Shown piece by piece: positions 22,866 to 29,862 of a DNA stretch of 31,718 bases (the first letter of the stretch is position 1; each line of letters starts with the position of its first letter). The notes under the pieces were generated by a model. The model saw nothing but the letters and a program-made list of their open reading frames with translations. It was not told where the DNA came from and searched no databases. Made by a program: the position numbers and the translations under genes. Source of the stretch: Candidatus Poribacteria bacterium (lineage in GTDB: Bacteria > Abyssobacteria > SURF-5); NCBI GenBank assembly GCA_016215705.1, contig JACRIR010000067.1, forward strand, positions 1-31,718, given 5' to 3'.

Positions 22866-23714
22866 TCAGGCCAACAAATCTAAGATCATTCCCGTGCGTT
22901 GATTGGCCATGGCCTGCGCGAAAACGCCGGCTTGAAGACGAATTCTTGACAGGGCAGACTCGCCCGTTGCAGCGGCGAAATCGGTGTCACGAATAGTGGA
23001 CCGGGATGTGATGAGGTTGGCTCCGGTCACTCCGAGGCTGCGGGACGTGGCTTCGAGGGTGTTTGTCTGAAACGCGCCCAGGGCGGTCCTGATGCCGGAA
23101 ACCTCGTTGATGGCGGCATCTACGATTCGGAGAGCATCGGCTGCTCCTTGTGGAGTTGTAACGTCGATTTCGGACAAGCTTGCGAAGCCACTTGCGTTTT
23201 CCACGCCTGCGCCCAAGGCATTCGCCGCAACATCGGGGATGGTCAACTGCGTCGGATTGCCCTCGGCGACCAGAAAATCTTTTTCCCGGAAGGTTCCATC
23301 GAGCAGAGGCTGGCCGGCAAACTCGGTGGTTTCCACGATCCGGTTTATGCTCTCGGTCGCGCGATTGATTTGTTCCTGAATGGCTTGCAGTCCCGTGTCG
23401 CCCAAAATCGCCGCATTACCCGCCTGTACTGCGAGCCCTCGTATAGCGTCCAGTTGCGTGTTGATCTCCGCAAGAGCTCCTTCCGCTGTCTGAACCAGAT
23501 TGATATCGCGAGAGGTATTGACGGAGAGAGCGTTCGCCTCGGCGATTTGCGCTCCAAGTTGTTCGGAAATGGCGAAGCCGGCTGGGTCGTCGGCTGCGGA
23601 ATTCAGTCGCAGTCCGGATGAAAGCTGCTCGAGGTACTTCTGCAATCTGGCCTGTTGAAGCAGGATATTGCGTTGAGCGGCAAACGGATTAGAGGATGTT
23701 ACTCGCAAGCCCAT
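22866..23714 (-). CDS. flagellin
   Basis: 282 residues. The N-terminal D0/D1 coils (SNPFAAQRNILLQQARLQKY, LEQLSSGLRLNSAADDPAGF, AISEQLGAQIAEAN, NTSRDINLVQTAEGALAEIN) and C-terminal coils (ISGIRTALGAFQTN-like, SLGVTGANLITSRSTIRDTD, FAAATGESALSRIRLQAG) are typical; the variable D2/D3 part is short (about 150-200). It builds the extracellular flagellar filament after export by the flagellar type III system. No other flagellar gene lies in the window, so this is a solitary copy. The promoter at 23760-23789 is sigma-70-like, not the sigma-28 class normally used for flagellin. The ribosome site is weak (GAGAGGG about ten bases from the ATG). Confidence 0.92.
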   Translation of the reverse strand: MGLRVTSSNPFAAQRNILLQQARLQKYLEQLSSGLRLNSAADDPAGFAISEQLGAQIAEANALSVNTSRDINLVQTAEGALAEINTQLDAIRGLAVQAGNAAILGDTGLQAIQEQINRATESINRIVETTEFAGQPLLDGTFREKDFLVAEGNPTQLTIPDVAANALGAGVENASGFASLSEIDVTTPQGAADALRIVDAAINEVSGIRTALGAFQTNTLEATSRSLGVTGANLITSRSTIRDTDFAAATGESALSRIRLQAGVFAQAMANQRTGMILDLLA

Positions 23715-23759
23715 AAGGGAACCCTCTCATTGCTTCCTGTGGCAAAAATCCTCGCAAGA

Positions 23760-23789
23760 ATCATACCATTATCCTTTGGAAGAGGTCAA
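23760..23789 (-). promoter_or_regulatory. sigma-70-type promoter for the flagellin gene
   Basis: Minus strand TTGACC (23784-23789), 18-base spacer, TATGAT (23760-23765); five of six at both boxes. About 40 bases of leader. No sigma-28 pattern (TAAA with GCCGATAA) was seen. Confidence 0.6.
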
Positions 23790-23849
23790 CAGGCAAAAAG
23801 GATTTCGAGGAATGGATTGCCGTCTCCGGGGGAATGAAAAAGACGCGCT

Positions 23850-25070
23850 TCAGTAGAATGCCATGCTGGCGAACGTGACTGTGCCTTGCGGGTCGGGCCA
23901 CTGCTGGTATTTGAGCAGCTTGCCGGTGGCCGCGTTCATCACGCTCAGCATGGTATAAATGGGGGGCAAGCCGCAGATTTTGCGACGGTCGCCGTCCGAG
24001 TCGATGTTCCCGAAGAATCCGTCGGCGTCAGCCCGCTCCAGATGCGCGAGCATGCGAAGGTCATCGGCGTGAAGGAGGCGCAGGAAGTTCTCGCTGATCG
24101 GATTTCTGTCTCCGAACCTGGGTCCCACGTGCGCCAAATCAGCTCCGGCGACGTAGCATATCTTCCCATTACGACTTGCGGCAGTCGCTCTGATCGCATC
24201 GATGAATCCTTTGACGCGCGTATCATCTCTCGGCCGGGCGTGCGAACCGACCATCTCGTGGAATGATCCGCACAGGACGGGGACTATGGAGATTCTCTTC
24301 CAATTCTTGAACAGGTAGCTGAGAAGAACCGTTTGGAATTCAATGGAATGTTCGGCCCGATGCGCGAATTCATCCTCTAGAAAATCGCACTCGGCTCTTT
24401 GTTGTATATCTTTGACAAATTCTCGATTGCACGGCAGCGTGCCGAACGGCGTCTCGAAATCCTTGTGCGTCACGGCGAAGGGAAGTCTTGTCGGCGCATG
24501 CGCCGTGCCGAAGATGACAAATACGTCGGCGTCGGACTGCTCTACAACCTCCTTATAGCCCCATGCGAAACATGGGCCGCCTCGAATGAAATCAATGTGC
24601 GGAGCGATTATGCCTTTGAGCGTGTTTCCCTTTTTCTCAGGGTCGGGCAGACCCGGCCCGTCGGCGTGAGTAAAGAAACCATTGATCTGTCCGGCGAGTT
24701 CGGGGGAAGAGGCGCTGTAGCTCTTTCCCGCCAGCGCGGCTTGGCGGGCTTTTGCTTTTCTGAAATCATCCTCGATCTGCCGCCTCTTCTGGTGGAAATT
24801 CTCGTTGTCAAGAAAAAGCCCGGCGTCCAGCTTGTTTACGAGGTCTTCAAGAATATCCTTGTACAGCAATTCCCCGAATCTCCGCATGTACTCAGCCTGG
24901 ATGTCCGTCAGCGAATGCCGGCCGTCGAGGAGTGTGAGCGCGAGATACAGATGCTGTGGGACAGCGATAACGTCGTTTGAGAAACTCATGGGGTCGCGCA
25001 ACGCTATCATCTTGTGTTCCGATACGGTGACGGGAAACGCTTCGACCCCTCTCAGCTTCGGAAAATCCAT
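23850..25070 (-). CDS. MEMO-family protein with N-terminal extension (AmmeMemoRadiSam B-like)
   Basis: 406 residues from the ATG at 25070; the frame extends to 25082 and neither start has a clear ribosome site. Residues about 1-95 (PKLRGVEAFPV, LYLALTLLDGRHSLTDIQAE, LEDLVNKLDAGLFLD) resemble a PqqD-like helical domain. From about 145 on it is a MEMO domain: GIIAPHIDFIRGG, FVIFGTAHAP, ETPFGTLPCN, AEHSIEFQTVLLSYL, VPVLCGSFHEM and YVAGADLAHVGPRFGD, supplying the His residues expected for the metal-binding pocket. MEMO proteins are related to extradiol dioxygenases; bacterial forms often travel with an AMMECR1 protein and a radical SAM enzyme, but neither partner is next to this gene. Transcribed from the good promoter at 25214-25241. 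Confidence 0.87.
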   Translation of the reverse strand: MDFPKLRGVEAFPVTVSEHKMIALRDPMSFSNDVIAVPQHLYLALTLLDGRHSLTDIQAEYMRRFGELLYKDILEDLVNKLDAGLFLDNENFHQKRRQIEDDFRKAKARQAALAGKSYSASSPELAGQINGFFTHADGPGLPDPEKKGNTLKGIIAPHIDFIRGGPCFAWGYKEVVEQSDADVFVIFGTAHAPTRLPFAVTHKDFETPFGTLPCNREFVKDIQQRAECDFLEDEFAHRAEHSIEFQTVLLSYLFKNWKRISIVPVLCGSFHEMVGSHARPRDDTRVKGFIDAIRATAASRNGKICYVAGADLAHVGPRFGDRNPISENFLRLLHADDLRMLAHLERADADGFFGNIDSDGDRRKICGLPPIYTMLSVMNAATGKLLKYQQWPDPQGTVTFASMAFY

Positions 25071-25213
25071 ATTCGTTACCATTCACGAACGACAGCAAGA
25101 AACACGAGAGAAGAGGCGACACCCTTCTCTCCGGAGCATCTTGTTTATGGGCACAAGCTCTTGCCGCGCGCTGTGTATTGTAGGCTATTGCCGTGTTCCG
25201 ACCCTATAGGTCA

Positions 25214-25241
25214 ATTATAGCCAAAACGTATGCGAAGTCAA
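25214..25241 (-). promoter_or_regulatory. sigma-70-type promoter for the MEMO gene
   Basis: Minus strand TTGACT (25236-25241), 16-base spacer, perfect TATAAT (25214-25219). It lies back to back with the plus-strand promoter at 25261. Confidence 0.68.
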
Positions 25242-25260
25242 CCAAAACAACGCGAATATC

Positions 25261-25289
25261 TTGACAAGTGATGGCGTCTATGCTAGAAT
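25261..25289 (+). promoter_or_regulatory. sigma-70-type promoter for the multihaem operon
   Basis: TTGACA (25261-25266), 17-base spacer, TAGAAT (25284-25289). About 290 bases of leader precede the first ATG. Confidence 0.7.
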
Positions 25290-25310
25290 GCCGCCCCGAT
25301 GGCGAGTGTC

Positions 25311-25344
25311 TCGGTTTGGTTTTAGGCAGGCCGAAATTTTTTTT
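25311..25344 (+). terminator. leader terminator or attenuator before the multihaem operon
   Basis: TCGGTTTG and CAGGCCGA pair over eight positions (two G-T pairs) around an eight-base loop, followed by AA and eight T. It lies only about 20 bases past the predicted transcription start, so full-length transcripts must read through it. A further 6-bp hairpin (AACCAA-TCGAC-TTGGTT) follows at 25362-25378. The rest of the 500-base gap has no gene. Confidence 0.45.
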
Positions 25345-25582
25345 GAAATGATGCTGCACTAAACCAATCGACTTGGTTATAGATTGCCGGACAGATTTGG
25401 AGAGAGCTTTCTTGCCGGACTACGCATTAACCCTCCTCGACGCCTCGCGCAAAAGCATGGACGGAGTGCTGTCGAGCAATCAAGCTACATCCGCCAATTG
25501 AGGCAGAAGGTCACCCTGGGTCACAGAGCAACTTGCCCTTCGCTTGATTTCATCCGCTAGCGCACATTACAGGGATTGAACA

Positions 25583-26896
25583 ATGAAATCGAAATCCGGC
25601 CGCTTGAGTCACGACCGAATCTTAGGGTTGGCTTTCTTGATTCTCGTAGTTGTGCCGGCCTCTTCTGGCTTGGCATTTAGCGATCCCGATTGCTACAAAT
25701 GCCACGCGGACGAGCAATCTGCTGTGACCAAAGCCGGCGGAGACCGGATTGCTGCGCCCCAGAAAGTCGAGGGAGTGGCAGGAGAGAAAAGCAAGCATAG
25801 TCCGCCTGTAAACCGCGCTCATCTGGAGGAATCGGCCCATCGCGGCCTCGGCTGTGTCGGGTGCCACGCGGATATCAAGTCGGTTCCCCATCCTGAGAGT
25901 TTGAAACCGGTTTTGTGCTCCACTTGCCATGAGCCGGAAGGCGCGAAATATTTGGGGAGCGTTCACGGGATGGCTTTTTCCAAGGGTGACCCGGATGTTC
26001 CCACTTGTGCGAAATGTCATGGGGACCACCATGTTCTGCCTGTCGATAACCCGCAATCGAGGGTGTATCCGACCAATCTCATAAAGGTCTGCATCGCTTG
26101 TCATGCCGACGAAGCCATCGAGGCGCGACACGACCTCCCTCAGCAGGGACTATTCCGCGCGTATGAGAACAGCGTGCATGGCAGGGCAATAGAGGAAAAA
26201 GGATTCGTTGTTGCCGCCGCATGCAACGATTGCCATGGCAGCCATGAGATCAAGCCCGTCGACGATCCGGGGTCTCTCGCGAACAAGCGCAACATACCGG
26301 CCGTCTGCGGCAAATGTCACACTGGCATTTACGACGAGTACTCGGGGAGTATCCACGGCACAGCAGTGGCTTCCGGGATCAAGGAAGCCCCGGTTTGCAC
26401 GGATTGCCACGGAGAACACACGATAGCCAAGGTGACCGATCCTCAATCCAAGGTATATAGCAGGAATATCCCGACGACGTGTTCCGCTTGTCACGATGAC
26501 AGAGAGATCGTGGCCGAGTACAAACTGGCCGCCAAACGATACGTTACCTACCTCAATAGTTATCATGGTGTGGCCAACAAGTTCGGCATTCCCTATGTCG
26601 CTAACTGCGCGACGTGCCACGGTGTCCACAACATACGACCTGCCGGCGACCCTTTGTCCACCATAAACAGAGAGAATCTGCCCGCGACCTGCGGCAAGTG
26701 TCATCCGGGGGCCTCCAGGAATTTCGCCCTCGGCAAGGTCCACGTCGAGGCGACGCGGGAAAACTCGATAGGCGTTTATGCCGTGAGGGAATTCTATAAA
26801 TGGTTTATCGGAGTTTTGGTGACTTGCTTCGCGCTGTATGCCGTCCTGGAGACCGTCGGGAAGATGCGGAGGAAATATGCCGTCCAAGGAAAATGA
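25583..26896 (+). CDS. membrane-anchored 11-haem cytochrome c
   Basis: 437 residues. Signal peptide (ILGLAFLILVVVPASSGLAF), then eleven CxxCH motifs (CYKCH, CVGCH, CSTCH, CAKCH, CIACH, CNDCH, CGKCH, CTDCH, CSACH, CATCH, CGKCH), and a C-terminal membrane helix (FYKWFIGVLVTCFALYAVLE) with a basic tail. The repeating block S(V/I)HG-x-A ... VCxxCHGxH-x-I ... DPxSxVY-x-NIPxxCxxCH recurs several times, so it grew by duplication. It faces the periplasm and should pass electrons to or from the cytochrome b encoded next, whose start overlaps this stop by 20 bases. Start ATG at 25583 with a weak AGGGA site. No catalytic domain is visible; it is probably a wire, though a reductase role cannot be excluded. 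Confidence 0.92.
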   Translation: MKSKSGRLSHDRILGLAFLILVVVPASSGLAFSDPDCYKCHADEQSAVTKAGGDRIAAPQKVEGVAGEKSKHSPPVNRAHLEESAHRGLGCVGCHADIKSVPHPESLKPVLCSTCHEPEGAKYLGSVHGMAFSKGDPDVPTCAKCHGDHHVLPVDNPQSRVYPTNLIKVCIACHADEAIEARHDLPQQGLFRAYENSVHGRAIEEKGFVVAAACNDCHGSHEIKPVDDPGSLANKRNIPAVCGKCHTGIYDEYSGSIHGTAVASGIKEAPVCTDCHGEHTIAKVTDPQSKVYSRNIPTTCSACHDDREIVAEYKLAAKRYVTYLNSYHGVANKFGIPYVANCATCHGVHNIRPAGDPLSTINRENLPATCGKCHPGASRNFALGKVHVEATRENSIGVYAVREFYKWFIGVLVTCFALYAVLETVGKMRRKYAVQGK

Positions 26897-27629
26897 CGCA
26901 GCCGCCGGGCAGGCGCCGTCCGTCGCTGTCGGCAAAAGTCTGAATGACGAGATGGAGATTACGAGGTTTTCCCTGAACTTCCGCATTCAACACATTGTCC
27001 TGTTTACCAGCCTGATAGTCCTCGGAATAACCGGGCTATCCCTCATGTTTCACGACAACTGGCTCGCCACGCTCATCATTCGTCTGGAGGGAGGAGTCGA
27101 GATTCGCGGACTGATCCACCGCGTGGCGGCGGTCGTACTAATTGCAGGGAGCCTCTACCATGTTTTCTACGTCATGTTTACTGAAGCAGGACATACCGAG
27201 TTCATGAAACTCAAGCCCGGGCGCAAGGACTTCAGCGACTTCCGCCAGGCTCTGAAATTCGATCTCGGATTGTCCGACAAAGAGCCTGTGTTCGAGAAGT
27301 TTGACTACGTGCAGAAATTCCAGTATGGCGGCGTGGTTGTCGGCGTGGCAACGATGATATTTTCTGGTTTCATCCTGTGGTTTGAGACACCCTCGATGGC
27401 CGTAGTGCCCAAATGGGTGATAGATGTGACTCTCATCGTACACGGTTACGAAGGCCTGCTGGCGTTCCTGATTCTGTTCCTGTGGCATCAATATAACGTA
27501 CACCTCAACCCCACCGTATTCCCGATGGACAGAGCATGGCTGACCGGGAGGATTTCCTTGAAGGACCTGAAGGAAAAACACTACCTCGAGTATGAGGAGG
27601 TAGTTCGAAAGTCGCAGGATAATGAGTAG
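26877..27629 (+). CDS. cytochrome b subunit, four-helix b561/FdhI-like
   Basis: 250 residues from the ATG at 26877, set by GGAGG just upstream; it overlaps the first cytochrome gene. Four membrane helices: IQHIVLFTSLIVLGITGLSL, LIHRVAAVVLIAGSLYHVFY, GGVVVGVATMIFSGFILWF and GYEGLLAFLILFLWHQYNV. His in IQH, LIHR, LYHVF, IVHGYE and LWHQYNVHLNP fit the two-haem pattern of quinone-reactive cytochrome b subunits of formate dehydrogenase and hydrogenase type. It probably oxidises menaquinol and delivers electrons to the neighbouring multihaem proteins, or does the reverse. It is clearly paralogous to the gene at 28758 (shared VIRL-x-GG, EKFDY, YNVHLNP, LTGxIS, LEYEE). Confidence 0.88.
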   Translation: MPSKENDAAAGQAPSVAVGKSLNDEMEITRFSLNFRIQHIVLFTSLIVLGITGLSLMFHDNWLATLIIRLEGGVEIRGLIHRVAAVVLIAGSLYHVFYVMFTEAGHTEFMKLKPGRKDFSDFRQALKFDLGLSDKEPVFEKFDYVQKFQYGGVVVGVATMIFSGFILWFETPSMAVVPKWVIDVTLIVHGYEGLLAFLILFLWHQYNVHLNPTVFPMDRAWLTGRISLKDLKEKHYLEYEEVVRKSQDNE

Positions 27630-28701
27630 ATTCATCCTCCAATTCTGCGCGGTGGCCCTCTTTGTCTTCGCCGGCGTCACCGTTTGTTACGCTCAGCCGG
27701 TGGATTTGCAGAAGTGCACCATCTGTCACGGAAAACCCGGCCATAAAAGGATTGATGACAGCGGCCACGTCCAGTCACTTTTTGTGGACGAGAAGATTCT
27801 GAAAGGATCGGTCCATGCTGTCAGAGCCTGCACCGACTGTCACGCGGACGTCACTGAAATCCCGCATCGCGTGCTTCCGAAAAAGGTCAACTGTACTCGA
27901 TGCCACTACCTTGGGAATCCTGTCGGCGCGCCACAGGACGTCGACTACCAGGCCTATCTTAAGAGCGTTCACGGACGGGCGGCGGCAAACGGTAAGAAGG
28001 ATGCTCCCTGGTGTCAAGACTGTCATGGCAACCATAACATAAAGGCCCACACCAATCCCGGTTCCAATATCTTCCGCGACAGTATACCGAAAACTTGTGG
28101 CAGATGCCATGTGGACATATACGCCCAATACCGTGAGAGCGTGCATGGGGAGGCCCTCATTGCCAAAGGCAATCAGGATGTCCCTGTCTGCACGAGTTGT
28201 CACGGGGAGCACAATATCCTGGCGCCGACGGACCCTGGTTCCACAGTTTATCCGAGCCACGTCGCTGAAGCCTGCTCGCATTGTCACGCCGCTGAGACAA
28301 TCATGGGCAAGTACGGCATTGAAAGCGAGCAAGTTGCCACATATGATGAGAGTTTTCACGGCATAGCGGGGAAATTCGGGTCCGCTACTGTGGCCAACTG
28401 CGCCAGTTGTCATGGTGTTCACGATATTCGACGACCCAATGACCCCAAGTCAAGCGTTTATATTGATAACATACCTAAGACCTGCGGTAGATGTCACGAG
28501 GGCGCCAATATCAACTACGCCAAAGGCAAGATTCATGTTGATGCGAAGAAGAAAGAAGCCGGGATCGTCTATTATGTGGCCTTCGCATTCAAATGGCTTA
28601 CCATTTTGACCATGATCGGATTGATTGCGCATATTATGCTGGACCTTAACAAGAAAGCCAAGAATAGCCGGCAGAGAAAGACCGGGCAACCGGACGCATG
28701 A
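27622..28701 (+). CDS. membrane-anchored 9-haem cytochrome c
   Basis: 359 residues. Signal peptide (FILQFCAVALFVFAGVTVCY), nine CxxCH motifs (CTICH, CTDCH, CTRCH, CQDCH, CGRCH, CTSCH, CSHCH, CASCH, CGRCH) and a C-terminal helix (FAFKWLTILTMIGLIAHIML). The order of blocks and the ending (NIPKTCGRCHEGANINYAKG, KIHVDAKKKE) match the 11-haem protein at 25583, so the two are paralogues, this one lacking about two haems at the N-terminal side. The ATG overlaps the stop of the cytochrome b gene by eight bases, which indicates translational coupling. Expected role as for its paralogue: periplasmic electron relay tied to the membrane. Confidence 0.92.
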   Translation: MSRFILQFCAVALFVFAGVTVCYAQPVDLQKCTICHGKPGHKRIDDSGHVQSLFVDEKILKGSVHAVRACTDCHADVTEIPHRVLPKKVNCTRCHYLGNPVGAPQDVDYQAYLKSVHGRAAANGKKDAPWCQDCHGNHNIKAHTNPGSNIFRDSIPKTCGRCHVDIYAQYRESVHGEALIAKGNQDVPVCTSCHGEHNILAPTDPGSTVYPSHVAEACSHCHAAETIMGKYGIESEQVATYDESFHGIAGKFGSATVANCASCHGVHDIRRPNDPKSSVYIDNIPKTCGRCHEGANINYAKGKIHVDAKKKEAGIVYYVAFAFKWLTILTMIGLIAHIMLDLNKKAKNSRQRKTGQPDA

Positions 28702-28757
28702 AATGGACTGGGGGATGATGCGCCCGGCGACGGCGAGTCGCGGCGCGGGTACACATC

Positions 28758-29780
28758 ATGGCTGAACGAAATAAGACAGGAAACCACTGCGAGGAAGCTT
28801 TGGCGCGGCTGGAGAAGCAGATCGAAGAGAATCTGCTTACCCGGATCGAGGCGGAGTTGGATGGCGAGGTGAGCGAAGATACCAGGGTGCTCATCCGTGA
28901 GAAACTGAGAGTCAAGGTCCGGCAGGAGATGGGGGAGCAGATAGACCGGATCACGGATGAGATCGCAGCCGGTGTGCTCCAGCCTGAGAGAGAACGGTTG
29001 GCCGAAGAGAAACCGCCTGTGGTGAAGGAAGAGGAATTCCTTCGACTTGGCATCAATATCAGAATTCAGCATATGTTCCTCTTTACGAGTGTCCTCACCC
29101 TTATCGTTACGGGGTTGCCCCTGCGGTTCGCCGAACTGGGCTGGTCGGAGACGGTAATCCGTCTTCTCGGCGGCATTGAGAACAGTCGGCTGATTCACCG
29201 TATAGGCGCATCGGGCCTGATGGGTGTGGCAGCCTATCATTTTCTTTACACCCTATTCTCGAGGCAGGGTCGCCGTGATTTCTTCTTGCTTTTGCCGCGA
29301 CCCAAGGATGCCCTGGACGTGTTCACCATGATCAAGCATTTTCTAGGCATATCGGAGGAGCGACCGAAGTTCGGGAGGTTCAGCTACATCGAGAAGTTCG
29401 ACTATTGGGCCGTTTACTGGGGTTGTGTCATCATGATAGGGTCGGGCTTGCTGCTGTGGTTCCAGGACTTTTCTCTCAGATTCCTGCCCAAATTCGGGCT
29501 GGACATAACGAAAGAAGCGCATCGCGATGAAGCGCTCCTGGCCACATTAGCCATCATCATATGGCATTTTTATAATGTCCATCTCAACCCCGACAAGTTT
29601 CCAGGCAGCCTGACCTGGCTGACGGGCAAGATATCCAAACACGAAATAATGGAAGAACATGCCCTGGAGTATGAGGAGATAATGGACGCGCGGGCGAAAA
29701 ACGGCGGCCCGCGGAATGAAGATGCGTGTCAGGTCAAAACGCCGCCGGATTGTGAAACTGTTTCTGGCCGATGTGATTGA
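28758..29780 (+). CDS. cytochrome b subunit with N-terminal coiled-coil extension
   Basis: 340 residues. Residues 1-90 are charged and helical (CEEALARLEKQIEENLLTRI, then LIREKLRVKVRQEMGEQIDR), a likely cytoplasmic coiled coil absent from the sister gene at 26877. Then four membrane helices with the same His pattern: IQHMFLFTSVLTLIVTGLPL, LIHRIGASGLMGVAAYHFLY, WAVYWGCVIMIGSGLLLWF and HRDEALLATLAIIIWHFYNV. It should be a quinone-linked two-haem-b subunit. The C-terminal tail (residues about 305-340) is hydrophilic with three Cys. It follows the 9-haem gene after 56 bases. The coiled coil could dimerise the subunit or dock a cytoplasmic partner; that is inference. Confidence 0.88.
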   Translation: MAERNKTGNHCEEALARLEKQIEENLLTRIEAELDGEVSEDTRVLIREKLRVKVRQEMGEQIDRITDEIAAGVLQPERERLAEEKPPVVKEEEFLRLGINIRIQHMFLFTSVLTLIVTGLPLRFAELGWSETVIRLLGGIENSRLIHRIGASGLMGVAAYHFLYTLFSRQGRRDFFLLLPRPKDALDVFTMIKHFLGISEERPKFGRFSYIEKFDYWAVYWGCVIMIGSGLLLWFQDFSLRFLPKFGLDITKEAHRDEALLATLAIIIWHFYNVHLNPDKFPGSLTWLTGKISKHEIMEEHALEYEEIMDARAKNGGPRNEDACQVKTPPDCETVSGRCD

Positions 29781-29862
29781 GAGGAGCTTTGGCGCCTGCT
29801 CTGCGCGAGCGCTGGAGCATTTGCGGATGTCGTAATTGTCCGATGAGAGTCAATAGCTTCGA

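Noticed and set aside
26150-26986. 278-codon minus-strand frame across the 11-haem cytochrome
   Set aside because: Arises from the Cys- and His-rich codon pattern of the real gene on the plus strand.
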